A stretch of 64,000 nucleotides of DNA from Pseudoalteromonas piscicida (GCF_002208135.1 NZ_CP021646.1:1657501-1721500); one strand, 5' to 3'; positions 8,405 through 18,751 are shown, counted from the stretch's first letter. The notes: generated from the letters alone by a model not told the origin. A program made the numbers and translations.

Positions 8405-10285
8405 TTACTCAGGTGACACGTTACATACTAAACAAAGCGTATAGACATGATTAGGATCGTTAAGCTGACCTAACATTTGAGTTTGTAGTGCTATTGTATT
8501 GTTAACGCTGTTCATGGCATTTAATGCGGTTTTCGCGAATATCGATTGCTCAGGTACAAGAGCGCTAATGACACTTTGCACCATAGATGCACCAAATAAT
8601 TGCTGCATTAGTTTTTCTTGTTCGGTGAGTGTCTGCTCAATAGTGATAACGTCATACATCTCTAAATTAGCAAGCGCCGCAGCCGCTTCAATCGCGTCGT
8701 TCTTGTTACCTAACTTATCAACTAAGCCAAAGTCAAGCGCTTGAGTTGCCAGCCACACACGTCCTTGAGCAACATCATTAACCGCTGACTTATCAAGGTT
8801 TCTCTCGGCTGCAACCATAGAGATAAACTTATCGTAGGCATCTTCAACCCCCATTTGGATAAGGTTTTTATAGCCACCATCTATCCCTCTGAACGGAGAT
8901 TGACCTTTTAACTCGGTGGTCGCAATACCATCAGAGTAAATTCCCAATGAGTTTGCTGCATTTTCAAAGGTCATGATCATGCCAAATACACCAATAGAAC
9001 CCGTGATCGTGCTTGGCGATGCCCAAATTTCATTAGCTGATGCCGCAATCCAATAACCACCAGAAGCTGCAACTGAACCCATGGATGCTATTACAGGCTT
9101 TCCAGCTGCTTTTAGTGCGATGACTTCGTTGCGAATGGTTTCAGAAGCAAACATGCTACCACCGCCAGAGTCAATTCTTAGTACAACGGCTTTCACTTTG
9201 TCGTTAAGGCGAGCCTTTTTAAGTAGTGCAGCTGTTGAATCGCCACCAATAGCTCCCGCTTTACGCTTGCCATCAGAGATTTGACCTTTAGCAACAACCA
9301 CTGCGACTTTTTCGGTAAATGGATTTTCTGCAAACTCTTTAGGCGGCAACGTCGATAGATATTGATTGAACGAGACCTGTTTAAAAGATTTTCCTTTTGC
9401 ATCTAGACCAACTTCATCGATCAGCTTCTGTGCAAACGCTTGGTTGGTCGTTAACGTATCGACCCATTGGTTATCGATAGCATACTTGGCGGAATCGCCT
9501 TGTGCGGCTTCCATTTTGTCCGTTAACGCTGCGAAGGTTTCATCAAAGTTAGCCACATCAAAACCACGGTTTTCGGCTACTTCTGTTTTATATTGTGTCC
9601 AAAGAGGGGTGATCCACCCAAGATTTGACTCTTTTGCTTCCGGTGACATATCGCTGCGAATATAAGGCTCAACAGCTGACTTGTATGTACCAACGCGGAA
9701 TATGTGTTGGGTAACTTTAAGCTTATCAAGAGCTTCCTTGAAATACAGCGGGTACATGCCAAAACCGGTGATGTTAACCCCACCGTAAGGATGTAGAGAA
9801 ATTTCATCGGCTACTGAAGCGAGATAATATTGAGCTTGAGTGTAATAAGCGCCGTGAGCATAGATTTTTTTGCCTGTCGCTTTAAATTGCACGAGCGCGT
9901 CTTTGATATCTCGTAACTTGTCGAGATGGGCGCTGTGAAGACGTTGTAAATCAAGATACATCATGGTAACGCGGTCGTCTTGAGCCGCTTTATTAATAAC
10001 ATCAATGACATCATCTAATAAAATTTCACTTGGCTCTTCTGAATCGGCGAAAGCATCACTCATGGCCGCCTCAACAGCGTCAACATAGGTCAATTGCTCG
10101 ACTATGATGCCGTTCAAGTTTAAACGTAATACGCTTTTGTTTTCGATGTTAACCTGATCTTCACCAGATACAATGCTTATCACTATGGCGATAAGAATGA
10201 ATAAAAACAGCAGATTTAGAATTAATCGCCTGGAAAAGTTCAGTGTGGCCCAAATGCCTTTAAAAATATTCGCTATCAGTTTCAA
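8405..10285 (-). CDS. sppA: Signal peptide peptidase SppA, 67-kDa type
   Basis: SppA is an inner-membrane serine protease that digests signal peptides left after export. The 626-residue protein has an N-terminal membrane anchor (about 20-40) and two tandem S49 domains. The catalytic dyad is visible as Lys202 in GTYKSAVEP, in the first domain, and Ser408 in GSVAASGGYW, in the second, matching K209/S409 of E. coli. The start is a TTG at 10283-10285 with the site AAGGGA, aligned with the family N-terminus. It is divergent from fadH, and ansA follows it as in enterics. Confidence 0.95.
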   Translation of the reverse strand: MKLIANIFKGIWATLNFSRRLILNLLFLFILIAIVISIVSGEDQVNIENKSVLRLNLNGIIVEQLTYVDAVEAAMSDAFADSEEPSEILLDDVIDVINKAAQDDRVTMMYLDLQRLHSAHLDKLRDIKDALVQFKATGKKIYAHGAYYTQAQYYLASVADEISLHPYGGVNITGFGMYPLYFKEALDKLKVTQHIFRVGTYKSAVEPYIRSDMSPEAKESNLGWITPLWTQYKTEVAENRGFDVANFDETFAALTDKMEAAQGDSAKYAIDNQWVDTLTTNQAFAQKLIDEVGLDAKGKSFKQVSFNQYLSTLPPKEFAENPFTEKVAVVVAKGQISDGKRKAGAIGGDSTAALLKKARLNDKVKAVVLRIDSGGGSMFASETIRNEVIALKAAGKPVIASMGSVAASGGYWIAASANEIWASPSTITGSIGVFGMIMTFENAANSLGIYSDGIATTELKGQSPFRGIDGGYKNLIQMGVEDAYDKFISMVAAERNLDKSAVNDVAQGRVWLATQALDFGLVDKLGNKNDAIEAAAALANLEMYDVITIEQTLTEQEKLMQQLFGASMVQSVISALVPEQSIFAKTALNAMNSVNNTIALQTQMLGQLNDPNHVYTLCLVCNVSPE

Positions 10286-10497
10286 AATGATCCCTTATGC
10301 TTAACTTCAATACAACTCTATACGTTTATCATATATCAGAGCGAGTTTCATGAATAATAGAAAAACGTAACGAAGTATTTTCATGATTGAAATATCGCCA
10401 ATGCTGCCAAATTCGTTAATTTCTTTCTTCTTAAGACTTGCCAAATAATAAAAAAACGTTAATGTTCACAGGTAAGACCAGTTTTGTGGGGCGGCAA

Positions 10498-12459
10498 ATG
10501 TTAGAACAAGAACTACAACTTAAACATACCAGTTTGCGAAATCGCTTGGTAATGGGATCAATGCATACCGGGCTTGAAGAAGGATGGCACAACCGAAAGC
10601 GACTCGCTGCATTTTATGAAGAACGAGCAAAAGGCGGAGTGGGTCTGATCGTAACCGGTGGTTACAGTCCAAACCTACGCGGTAAGCTGACACCCATTTC
10701 TTCATCTTTTAACTCGTTATACGACGTGGTTAAACACAAAGCATACACTGACGTGGTACATAAACATGGCGGCAAAATTTGTCTACAGTTACTACATGCT
10801 GGGCGCTATGCTTATCATCCATTCAACACCGCACCCAGTGCGATTAAAGCACCGATTAATCCATATAAACCAAAAGCAATGAGCTTAAGCGCCATAAAAG
10901 GTACGATTAAAGACTTTGCTCATTCAGCTAAGTTGGCCGAAAAAGCAGGGTATGATGGCGTGGAGATCATGGGCTCAGAAGGGTATTTAATCAATGAGTT
11001 TATGGCTAATCATACCAATAAGCGCACTGATGAGTATGGTGGTAGCTTAGAAAACAGAATGCGATTGGCAACGGATGTTGTAAAAGCGGTTAGAGCAAAG
11101 GTGAGTGATAAGTTCATTATCGTTTTTCGTCTCTCGGTCATGGACTTAATCCCAAATGGATCAACACCCGACGAAGTGGTGCTTCAAGCCAAAGCTTTGG
11201 TCGCAGCAGGCGTTGATATTCTTAACACCGGTATTGGTTGGCACGAAGCGCGAGTACCGACCATCGCTTCTATGGTTCCACCGGGCGCTTACCGCGAAGC
11301 GTCTAACCGCTTGAAACAAGCCGTTGATATTCCCGTGGTGGCGGTAAACCGTATCAATACCCCTGAGCTTGCCAATGACATACTTGCAAAAGGAGATGCG
11401 GATCTTATTTCGATGGCACGACCATTACTTGCGGACCCTGAATTCTTTAATAAGTACCAAACGCAACGCACAGAGCAAATTAATATTTGTATTGGGTGCA
11501 ACCAAGGCTGCTTAGACCATGTTTTTAAAGGCAAACGTGCTACGTGTTTGGTGAACCCACAAGCAGGATTTGAGCTAGATTATCCGCTTGAAAAAGCCAA
11601 AACCAAAAAACAAGTACTTGTGGTTGGGGCTGGACCGGCTGGGTTGTCGGTCAGTTATTATCTCGCTAAAAAAGGCCACCAAGTTAAGCTTATCGATAAA
11701 GGAAGCGAGCTTGGTGGTCAGTTTAATTTAGCGATGCGGATCCCAGGAAAAGAGGACTTCCAGCACACACTTAAATACTATGTCAGCGAAATAAATCGCT
11801 TGGGTGTAGAGCTTTGTCTAGACACACCTTATGAAGAAACAATGGCAAGCGCGTTTGATGATGTGGTATTCGCAACGGGTGTAAGCCCACGTATGTTGAA
11901 AATAGAATGCGCAGATGGTAAACGCGTGTTTGCCTATGACGAAGTTATTAAAGGTGAAGTGAAATTAGGCAACAAAATTGCCATTTTAGGCGCTGGTGGT
12001 ATTGGTTTTGATATGGTCGCGTTTTTAACTGAACAGCGAGAACAATCTATTCCTGATTTTAAATCACAGTGGGGAATAGAGTGTGAAGCGCAGCCATCAC
12101 AAGAGCAAAGGCCTATTTATATGTTAAAACGCTCTGAGGGACGTTTTGGTAAAGACTTAGGTAAGACCACCGGCTGGATCCACAGAGCCGTTGCAAAACA
12201 TCACAATGTTCAGCAAATTGCAGAATGCGAATATATCAGCTTTGATAATCAAGGTTTGACTGTAAGAGTTGCAGGTGAAGAACAACTGCTAGATGTAGAT
12301 ACGGTCATTGCCTGTATTGGGCAAGTTTCTAACGATAGCTTGTTTGATAAAGAGGCATTACCTGACAATCAGCATGTTATTGGTGGTGCCAAACTGGCTG
12401 CTGCGATTGATGCTAAGAGAGCGATTGCAGAGGCCCTTCAGGTAGCAAGAAAGATCTAA
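10498..12459 (+). CDS. fadH: 2,4-dienoyl-CoA reductase (NADPH), FMN/FAD/4Fe-4S type
   Basis: FadH reduces 2,4-dienoyl-CoA to 3-enoyl-CoA so that unsaturated fatty acids can enter beta-oxidation. The 653-residue product has an N-terminal old-yellow-enzyme TIM barrel (1-330), the cluster motif CIGCNQGC with Cys331, 334, 338 and 350 as likely 4Fe-4S ligands, and a C-terminal FAD/NADPH region opening with VVGAGPAGLS; KTTGWIHR near the end is typical of FadH. In-frame starts exist at 10438 (TTG) and 10459 (ATG), but E. coli FadH begins only about 15 residues before the RNRLVMGSMHTG equivalent, which fits the ATG at 10498. Its ribosome binding site (GGGG) is modest. Confidence 0.93.
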   Translation: MLEQELQLKHTSLRNRLVMGSMHTGLEEGWHNRKRLAAFYEERAKGGVGLIVTGGYSPNLRGKLTPISSSFNSLYDVVKHKAYTDVVHKHGGKICLQLLHAGRYAYHPFNTAPSAIKAPINPYKPKAMSLSAIKGTIKDFAHSAKLAEKAGYDGVEIMGSEGYLINEFMANHTNKRTDEYGGSLENRMRLATDVVKAVRAKVSDKFIIVFRLSVMDLIPNGSTPDEVVLQAKALVAAGVDILNTGIGWHEARVPTIASMVPPGAYREASNRLKQAVDIPVVAVNRINTPELANDILAKGDADLISMARPLLADPEFFNKYQTQRTEQINICIGCNQGCLDHVFKGKRATCLVNPQAGFELDYPLEKAKTKKQVLVVGAGPAGLSVSYYLAKKGHQVKLIDKGSELGGQFNLAMRIPGKEDFQHTLKYYVSEINRLGVELCLDTPYEETMASAFDDVVFATGVSPRMLKIECADGKRVFAYDEVIKGEVKLGNKIAILGAGGIGFDMVAFLTEQREQSIPDFKSQWGIECEAQPSQEQRPIYMLKRSEGRFGKDLGKTTGWIHRAVAKHHNVQQIAECEYISFDNQGLTVRVAGEEQLLDVDTVIACIGQVSNDSLFDKEALPDNQHVIGGAKLAAAIDAKRAIAEALQVARKI

Positions 12460-12522
12460 TGAAATAACCCAACCCAATCTGCGGTCTATACTGATAATTC
12501 AAACATCAACTATGGACCGCAT

Positions 12523-13230
12523 ATGCTTGCCAACCTACTAAAGCCGTATCGGCAACAACAAAATTTATCTCAACATTTTTCTGGTCTCGCGCCATTACTT
12601 ATGCGCCTTATTCTTGCGCCAGTTATGATCATTGCAGGTTACAATAAATTAAATTTGGCCAATCCGGACGCAACATTTTTACAACGCCTCCTCGCCGATC
12701 CCAATATTGTCGCATGGTTTGGCAATAGTGAATGGGGCTTAGGTTTACCTTTTCCTGACTTACTTGCCTTTCTAGCCGCTTGGGCGGAGTTTTTAGGTGG
12801 CTGGTTAATTTTGCTTGGCTTGCTTACGCGTTTGGTGTCTATTCCACTTATGGTTACTATGTTTGTTGCTGCAACGACGGTTCATTTGGATAACGGTTGG
12901 TTTTCGATAACGCCAACAAATCCAGATACTAGCGCCGCAAAAGTATTAGACTGGCTCGGCTTTGAAGAAGCTAAAGTAAGTTTAGAAAATAGCCTCGAAG
13001 CAAAGCAACGTTTAGATTCGATTAAAGAGATAGTCGCAGAAAATGGCAGACCAAATTATCTCTATGAAAAAGGGAATATTGTTATTTTAAACAATGGAAT
13101 TGAATTTGCGGCAACTTACTTTGTATTACTACTATCACTATTTTTTACCGGTGGTGGACGTTATGTCAGTGTTGACTATTGGTTGAGGCTACTTATTGAT
13201 AGCAAACAACGCGATTTACTTCCAGAATAA
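12523..13230 (+). CDS. DoxX family membrane protein
   Basis: This 235-residue inner-membrane protein belongs to the DoxX/DoxD-like family. Four hydrophobic segments are visible near residues 22-42, 82-105, 105-125 and 180-203. The first contains LMRLILAPVMIIAGYNKL, and the second AWAEFLGGWLILLGL, both typical of the family. A soluble stretch of about 60 residues separates the third and fourth segments. DoxX proteins are linked to redox or thiol stress in some bacteria, but no activity can be assigned here. It lies 63 bp after fadH and before a nitroreductase, which loosely suggests a redox neighbourhood. Confidence 0.85.
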   Translation: MLANLLKPYRQQQNLSQHFSGLAPLLMRLILAPVMIIAGYNKLNLANPDATFLQRLLADPNIVAWFGNSEWGLGLPFPDLLAFLAAWAEFLGGWLILLGLLTRLVSIPLMVTMFVAATTVHLDNGWFSITPTNPDTSAAKVLDWLGFEEAKVSLENSLEAKQRLDSIKEIVAENGRPNYLYEKGNIVILNNGIEFAATYFVLLLSLFFTGGGRYVSVDYWLRLLIDSKQRDLLPE

Positions 13231-13315
13231 AAGGAGGTTTTGCAAGGAGGCAATCCAGAAACCCGTGTTGTTGCGTGGTCGAATTTAAGGGGAGATGGTA
13301 GACTACCGCCACGTA

Positions 13316-13374
13316 ATACCAAATTGCTTAATTAAGTGGTCTATATTGAGGCAAGTATTAAGTCAAATTGGTAT
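13316..13374. repeat. Palindromic intergenic repeat
   Basis: The ends ATACCAAATTG (13316-13326) and CAAATTGGTAT (13364-13374) are inverted copies with one mismatch. Inside them, CTTAATTAAG and TATTAAG extend the symmetry. The 59-bp unit looks like a small dispersed palindromic element of the type I associate with Pseudoalteromonas intergenic regions. No second copy was noticed here. Confidence 0.6.
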
Positions 13375-13414
13375 AATTCACGGTCATTTTGAAGGCACAA
13401 CACGGGATGAGTTA

Positions 13415-13963
13415 ATGGACGCCATAGAACTACTTTTAACACGCCAGTCAGATAGCAATTTGTCTTTTCCTGGACCTAACCCTGCTCAGTTAGAAATCAT
13501 AAAAAAAGCAGCACTAAAAGTGCCAGATCATGGTGGTTTAACACCGTTTAGATTTATTACAGTAGAAGAAAAAGGCCGTGAAAAGCTAGGTGAAATCTAC
13601 TATCAAGCGGCGGTAAAAGAGCAGCAAGAGCAACGAGTAATAGATAGAGCGAGACAGCTACCAGAGCGCGCGCCAATGTTAATCATCGCAGTATCTCCTT
13701 ATCAAGAGCATCCAAAAGTGCCTCGTATTGAGCAAATTCAAAGTGCAGGCTGTAGTGTATTTGCTATGCAGCAGGCGGCTTTTGCACAGGGGTTGTCTGG
13801 TGTATGGCGAACTGGCTACTTTGCTCAGAGTCCAGAAGTGAAAAAGCAACTTGGTCTCGATGAAAAAGATGAAATCGTTGGCTATCTTTATTTAGGCACG
13901 CCTACGGTGCAGTGCACTAAGCCTATAAGACACATACCAGAAGATTTCTTTAGTAGTTTATAA
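13415..13963 (+). CDS. NAD(P)H nitroreductase, YdjA-like
   Basis: This 182-residue FMN-dependent nitroreductase resembles E. coli YdjA. Shared features are the N-terminal MDAIELLLTRQS, the APDH-like stretch VPDHGGLTPFRF, the central VPRIEQIQSAGCSVFAMQ, GVWRTG and the C-terminal VGYLYLGTP. The reading frame stays open to 13295, but homology begins at the ATG at 13415. The bases upstream of it hold the palindromic repeat, so I chose 13415. Physiological substrate unknown. upp follows after 12 bases, so the two may be co-transcribed. Confidence 0.88.
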   Translation: MDAIELLLTRQSDSNLSFPGPNPAQLEIIKKAALKVPDHGGLTPFRFITVEEKGREKLGEIYYQAAVKEQQEQRVIDRARQLPERAPMLIIAVSPYQEHPKVPRIEQIQSAGCSVFAMQQAAFAQGLSGVWRTGYFAQSPEVKKQLGLDEKDEIVGYLYLGTPTVQCTKPIRHIPEDFFSSL

Positions 13964-13975
13964 GGATACGCAGCC

Positions 13976-14608
13976 ATGGCATTACATGTAATTGATCACC
14001 CATTAGTTCAGCATAAACTTGGACTCTTGCGAGAGCAGGGTATATCAACCAAAAATTTTCGCGAAATTGTTTCAGAAGTTGGCAACTTACTCACTTACGA
14101 AGCAACAAAAGATCTGACGTTGAGCGATCAGGTTATTTCTGCTTGGGACGGTAACGAGTTAACAGTTAAAAGGCTGACAGGTAAAAAGATCACCTTAGTG
14201 CCAATCTTAAGAGCTGGTTTGGGAATGCTAGATGGCATACTGCAGTTGATCCCTGCGGCTAAAGTGAGTGTTGTGGGTTTACAGCGCAACGAAGAAACAC
14301 TTGAACCTGTGCCTTATTTCGAGAAGTTGGTGGGCAATATCGATGCTAGACTTGCATTAGTTATTGACCCAATGCTGGCGACAGGTGGCTCACTGATTGC
14401 TACTATCGACATGCTCAAAAAAGCAGGTTCAAAAGAGATCAGAGCGATTGTACTTGTGGCAGCGCCTGAGGGAGTAAAGCTGGTGGAAGAAGCGCATCCT
14501 GATGTCGAAATTTACACGGCAGCATTAGATAGCCACTTAAATGAGAAAGGATATATAGTCCCTGGACTTGGTGATGCCGGTGACAAAATCTTTGGTACGA
14601 GAACTTAG
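13976..14608 (+). CDS. upp: Uracil phosphoribosyltransferase
   Basis: Upp joins uracil and PRPP to form UMP in pyrimidine salvage. At 210 residues it has the family's usual length. The PRPP-binding motif [16 protein letters not shown] and the uracil-binding C-terminus around [16 protein letters not shown] are both present. The start has the site AAGGA. It follows the nitroreductase with a 12-base gap. No uraA permease gene is next to it, unlike E. coli. Confidence 0.97.
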   Translation: MALHVIDHPLVQHKLGLLREQGISTKNFREIVSEVGNLLTYEATKDLTLSDQVISAWDGNELTVKRLTGKKITLVPILRAGLGMLDGILQLIPAAKVSVVGLQRNEETLEPVPYFEKLVGNIDARLALVIDPMLATGGSLIATIDMLKKAGSKEIRAIVLVAAPEGVKLVEEAHPDVEIYTAALDSHLNEKGYIVPGLGDAGDKIFGTRT

Positions 14609-14732
14609 TAGATTTAGTGACTAACAAATTTTGTTTTTTGATCTAAAACAATGATACAAAAAAATATGGTAGTAAAAACACGCCTTCCGCTCTATTTTTG
14701 TTAAAACAACAAAATAATATTAAGGATAGACG

Positions 14733-16160
14733 ATGTATTTGCTACGTATTTTTTTGTGGCTAAGCTGCATTTCTGCTTCAGCAAACGAGCTCCCCAGTAT
14801 TGAAAAAATAGAAACATTTGCTACCAACTATCATCTCAATCTCAACATACATACACAAACAAGCAGTCTATCTGGCAGCGCAACGATAACGGTTAAAAAT
14901 CAAGGAACAACACCAACTAGAGTAATCCCTTTAAGACTTTATCGCTTGCTTAGTGTAGTCGGTATCACTTCGGAAGCGGGTAAGTCCCTCAACTATACAC
15001 AACGAGTAGTAAGTAACATTGATGACTCACTATTTCAGTCTAATTATATTAAATTATCGTTATCTGAGGCGCTCCAACCAGATCAACAGACAACTTTTAC
15101 TGTTAATTATTCTGGCCATATAAAGGGATATGTGGAAACTGGGATGGGTTACATTAAAGATGACATCACCCCTTTATTTTCTATTATTCGTATGGACGCA
15201 TATGCTTATCCGCTCATCACAGTGCCTGATGATAGGGTAAATCGCGCGTCACGCTTTTGGCAGAAGTTGTATAACTACACTGCTGACATCGAAGTGGATA
15301 GTGGCTTAGTAGTAGCAAATGGTGGCATTTTATTGGGCGTAATAGAAACCAGTCATGGCCGAAAGGTGTATTCTTACAAAAATCAGAAACCCTCATGGAG
15401 AATGGACTTCATGGTTGCACCATATACCGTGACAAAAGGGCATGGCTTTAAGCTATTTACGTTACCGGGAAATAAATATGCAACTGACTATATAGAAAAA
15501 GCAAAGCAAACCATAACATTGTATGAAAGCTGGTTTGGTCAACGTCAAAGTACTGGTGAGTTTAGTTTTATAGAGATCCCGAAGGGGTTTGGTGCTCAAG
15601 CTGACGTTACCGCAATTATCCAAGACAGCGAAGGGTTTGTGGAGGTAACCCGCCTGTATCATGAACTTAGTCATTTATGGGATCCACGTTCGAATGAAAG
15701 TTACTCACCGCGCTGGAATGAAGGCAAGGCGACCTTTTTAGAGTATTTAACTGATTCGCGGTTTAATAAAACGGTGTCTTTAAGCTCGCATATGACAAAC
15801 GTGTTAAAACGGGCAAAGAAACAATTTGGTAAACAGCCAAAATATTTAACGACTACGTTTGAAGAATATGGAAAAGCGGGGCTTAATGCCTATTCGGTAG
15901 GGGCGCTATTTTTTGCGCTCTTGCATCATGAGCTAGGAGAGGAAAGGTTTAATCATTTACTACGTACTTTTTATGCAGCACATGTTAAAAGCGAAGCATC
16001 AACAGGCGACTTTATCCTTGCACTGCGTGACTTAAAAGACCCTAACATTGATTGGATATTATCTCGTTGGGTGAATAGCCATAGGTTCACGCTTGATATT
16101 TTACACGCCACCAACTTTGAGCACTTCATCATGTTGAGTATAAGAAGCAGTAAAATATAA
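14733..16160 (+). CDS. Secreted gluzincin-like (M1-like) metallopeptidase
   Basis: This 475-residue protein begins with a signal peptide (about 1-18, cleavage after ASA) and is probably periplasmic or secreted. Residues 25-200 are beta-rich and resemble the N-terminal domain of M1 aminopeptidases. The zinc motif HELSH (310-314) is followed by the third ligand Glu330 in WNEGKATFLEYL. The spacing between the second His and that Glu is 15 residues, against 18 in classical M1 enzymes, so it is a divergent relative. The C-terminal part is helical, as in M1. Substrate unknown. It stands alone with a strong terminator. Confidence 0.75.
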   Translation: MYLLRIFLWLSCISASANELPSIEKIETFATNYHLNLNIHTQTSSLSGSATITVKNQGTTPTRVIPLRLYRLLSVVGITSEAGKSLNYTQRVVSNIDDSLFQSNYIKLSLSEALQPDQQTTFTVNYSGHIKGYVETGMGYIKDDITPLFSIIRMDAYAYPLITVPDDRVNRASRFWQKLYNYTADIEVDSGLVVANGGILLGVIETSHGRKVYSYKNQKPSWRMDFMVAPYTVTKGHGFKLFTLPGNKYATDYIEKAKQTITLYESWFGQRQSTGEFSFIEIPKGFGAQADVTAIIQDSEGFVEVTRLYHELSHLWDPRSNESYSPRWNEGKATFLEYLTDSRFNKTVSLSSHMTNVLKRAKKQFGKQPKYLTTTFEEYGKAGLNAYSVGALFFALLHHELGEERFNHLLRTFYAAHVKSEASTGDFILALRDLKDPNIDWILSRWVNSHRFTLDILHATNFEHFIMLSIRSSKI

Positions 16161-16164
16161 ACAA

Positions 16165-16204
16165 GCCAAATAAAAAAGCTACCCATAATAGGTAGCTTTT
16201 TGGC
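16165..16204. terminator. Bidirectional terminator
   Basis: The arms AAAAAGCTACC and GGTAGCTTTTT flank the loop CATAATA, and an outer GCC/GGC extends the stem. It separates the peptidase from the convergent TonB receptor gene. Confidence 0.88.
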
Positions 16205-16228
16205 TTCTATAAAAGAAAGGAATCGGTA

Positions 16229-18655
16229 TTAAAAGTAGCCTCTGATGCCAAGCTTAATGTTACGACCTGGAAGTGGGGCTTGCTCTTTAATAAACGAGCT
16301 ATGCACAAAGCCTAGCTCATCTGTTAGGTTATCAAGGTTAACATAACCAACCATGTCACTGCCCATAAACTCAAAGTCATAATTGAATGACATATCCACT
16401 AACGTATAACCCTTAGTTTCACTTTCGTAGCTAGCAATATTATTTTGATCAAAGTAATGCGTCACCGTGAAGTTAGCAGTTAAATTCTTGTAGCTGTGCT
16501 CGTAATCCAGACCGAGCTTGTTGCTCGGGATACGTGGTAAATATTCGTCGTTATCTAACTTCGCTGTTAGCGAGTCACCAAACAATTTGACGCGCGCAAA
16601 GTTACTTAGTTTGTAATGGGCATCAAACTCAAGACCATATAGCTTGGCATCACTACTTTCAAACTTAAACACTGGAACGGCGCCTTCATGTTCATGATCC
16701 GCCACTTCTAAACCGTGCTCTGGACTAAAGATATAGTCTGTTAATGCCTGATAGTAGAAGTTTTCGATGTCGTTGTAGAAGAAATTAACGGTATAGCCAA
16801 AGTCGCCTGAGAACTTTCTAAAGCTGATGTCTAAGTTGTTTGATGTTTCTTGTTTGATATCTTGCGGCTCGAAGTGTAATTGATCACCTTCAAGCTCATA
16901 ACCAAGCCCTAGTTCATAGGTGCTGGTTGCGATATGAATGCCATTTGAAAGCAATTCAGCGGTTAATGGTGCGCGCTCAGAGCGAGACAGCGAAACGGCA
17001 ACGTTTTGGCCTTCAGCAAAATCGTACACGCCACCAATAGACAGACTTAGATTTGTCATTTCAAGGTCATAAGAAATAAACCCATTATCTAAGTTGCCAC
17101 CATGATCGTGGTCATGGTCATGATCACTGTCATGCGAGTGATCTTCTTCATATGCTTCTAGCTGATTACCTTCGCTTGATAGCTGGTAGTCTTCGATACG
17201 AGCCCCTAACTCAAGCGTAAAATCTCCAAAACGGCGTTCTTCTAGGATATAAAATGCGTGCGTTTTGGTGTTGGTCGATGGCGTGAAAGCTTCAGCACCG
17301 TTTGCAGCGTAATCGCTGTCGGAGAAATGATATCCAACAGTGCCGTGCCACTCACCTAAGCGGTGCTCTGCGGTTAAGCGTAACTCGGTTGTGTCATTTT
17401 CAAATACTGTGCCTATGTTTCCGTCTTCAATTTCAGCATGCTCATAATCGGTGTAACCGACGCGTAGACCAATAGACTCAAGCCAATCACTGTGCACTGC
17501 ATAATTTACAAGGCCTTGCCAACGGTCCTGCTTTACTCGGGCAAATACTGATTCTTCCTCGTGGTCATGACCTTCCTCTCCATGCTCATGCTCATGATCA
17601 TGGCCAATATGTGAGTGAGCTGGAATACCATAGTCGGTATCAACACGCCCATAAGAGAAACCAACGGTCAGATGATCACCGACATAACTCGAACCTAAAT
17701 TAAATTGCTCAGAATCGATAAAGGTGTTATCGACGCGGTTGGCATACTCTGCGTCATGCTCTTCTGCTTCGTGGGCATGATCTTCGCCTTCATGTTCGTC
17801 GTGTGGAAGCGCGAAGTTAGGGGTTTCATAGTCATCACCTTTACGCTTAACGCCATCGAAATGGAAGTTGAAGCCGTCAAAGCCAGATTCTAATAACACC
17901 GCAAAGGTATTGGTATTTGAGTTGGTATCATGGCTATAGTCGGCAGCGCCTTGAAGGCTTTCGATCACATCAGTCGGAATACGATTATCAACGACATTAA
18001 CCACACCACCGATTGCACCTGAGCCGTATAGTAGGGTCGCTGGGCCTCTTAGCACTTCAATTTGCTGTGCGGCTAGAGAATCGTTGGTGTTTGCGTGATC
18101 CGGACCAACGCGCGAGGCATCGCTACTATCTAAACCATTTTGTGTGATTTTAACTCGAGGACCATCTAAACCACGGATAATAGGGCTTGAACTTACCGGA
18201 CCAAAATAACTGGCATTGATCCCTGGTTGGCCTTTTAGTGTTTCACCCAGTGTGGGCTTTGCACGGTTTTTTAGTTCATCACCGCTTAATACACTCACTG
18301 GAGAGGTCATTTCCATACTATTTTTGTGCAGGGCAGAAGAATAAACAACTATGCTCTCAACGGACGTTGGTGTTAGCTCAACACGTACGAAACCTTGCTC
18401 TTCGGTAACATTAATACGATGATCTAAGTAGTTTGGTTTTGAGATATGAAGCTGCGAGTCAGCATCAAGTTCAATTGTAAATTGGCCAAATTTATCTGAC
18501 TTTACCGATTTACTTTTGCCATGAAGATGGATAGTGGCGTTACTGAGAGGTTGATTGGTTGCATCAACAACTTTACCTGTTAGTTGTGCAGCATAGGCTG
18601 GCGCTGCACCGATTATTGAAATTAATGCGCTGGCGATAAGAGACTGCTTAAACAT
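16229..18655 (-). CDS. TonB-dependent receptor, ZnuD-like (zinc uptake)
   Basis: This 808-residue outer-membrane receptor has a signal peptide (1-22, AYA cleavage), a carboxypeptidase-regulatory-like domain (about 23-100), a plug (about 115-225, with IIRGLDGPRVKI and LRGPATLLYGSGAIGGVVNVVD) and a beta barrel ending in aromatic Phe. Several predicted extracellular loops are extremely rich in His, Asp and Glu, near residues 283-300, 348-368 and 500-518. In the neisserial receptor ZnuD such loops capture zinc. Two Zur-like boxes lie in front of the gene, which supports zinc as the substrate and repression when zinc is plentiful. A copper or other metal substrate cannot be excluded. Confidence 0.88.
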   Translation of the reverse strand: MFKQSLIASALISIIGAAPAYAAQLTGKVVDATNQPLSNATIHLHGKSKSVKSDKFGQFTIELDADSQLHISKPNYLDHRINVTEEQGFVRVELTPTSVESIVVYSSALHKNSMEMTSPVSVLSGDELKNRAKPTLGETLKGQPGINASYFGPVSSSPIIRGLDGPRVKITQNGLDSSDASRVGPDHANTNDSLAAQQIEVLRGPATLLYGSGAIGGVVNVVDNRIPTDVIESLQGAADYSHDTNSNTNTFAVLLESGFDGFNFHFDGVKRKGDDYETPNFALPHDEHEGEDHAHEAEEHDAEYANRVDNTFIDSEQFNLGSSYVGDHLTVGFSYGRVDTDYGIPAHSHIGHDHEHEHGEEGHDHEEESVFARVKQDRWQGLVNYAVHSDWLESIGLRVGYTDYEHAEIEDGNIGTVFENDTTELRLTAEHRLGEWHGTVGYHFSDSDYAANGAEAFTPSTNTKTHAFYILEERRFGDFTLELGARIEDYQLSSEGNQLEAYEEDHSHDSDHDHDHDHGGNLDNGFISYDLEMTNLSLSIGGVYDFAEGQNVAVSLSRSERAPLTAELLSNGIHIATSTYELGLGYELEGDQLHFEPQDIKQETSNNLDISFRKFSGDFGYTVNFFYNDIENFYYQALTDYIFSPEHGLEVADHEHEGAVPVFKFESSDAKLYGLEFDAHYKLSNFARVKLFGDSLTAKLDNDEYLPRIPSNKLGLDYEHSYKNLTANFTVTHYFDQNNIASYESETKGYTLVDMSFNYDFEFMGSDMVGYVNLDNLTDELGFVHSSFIKEQAPLPGRNIKLGIRGYF

Positions 18656-18713
18656 ATTTTATTACCACGAGTTAGATTATGTATTGAACGAGTAAGCCTA
18701 TTCGGCTAGTAGA

Positions 18714-18726
18714 GTGATAATATAAC
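18714..18726. promoter_or_regulatory. Zur-like operator 1
   Basis: GTGATAATATAAC matches the gammaproteobacterial Zur core GTTATAnTATAAC at all but one non-central position. It lies 59 bases before the receptor start. Confidence 0.6.
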
Positions 18727-18751
18727 ACTACAAATTTAGTGGATCAATAAC

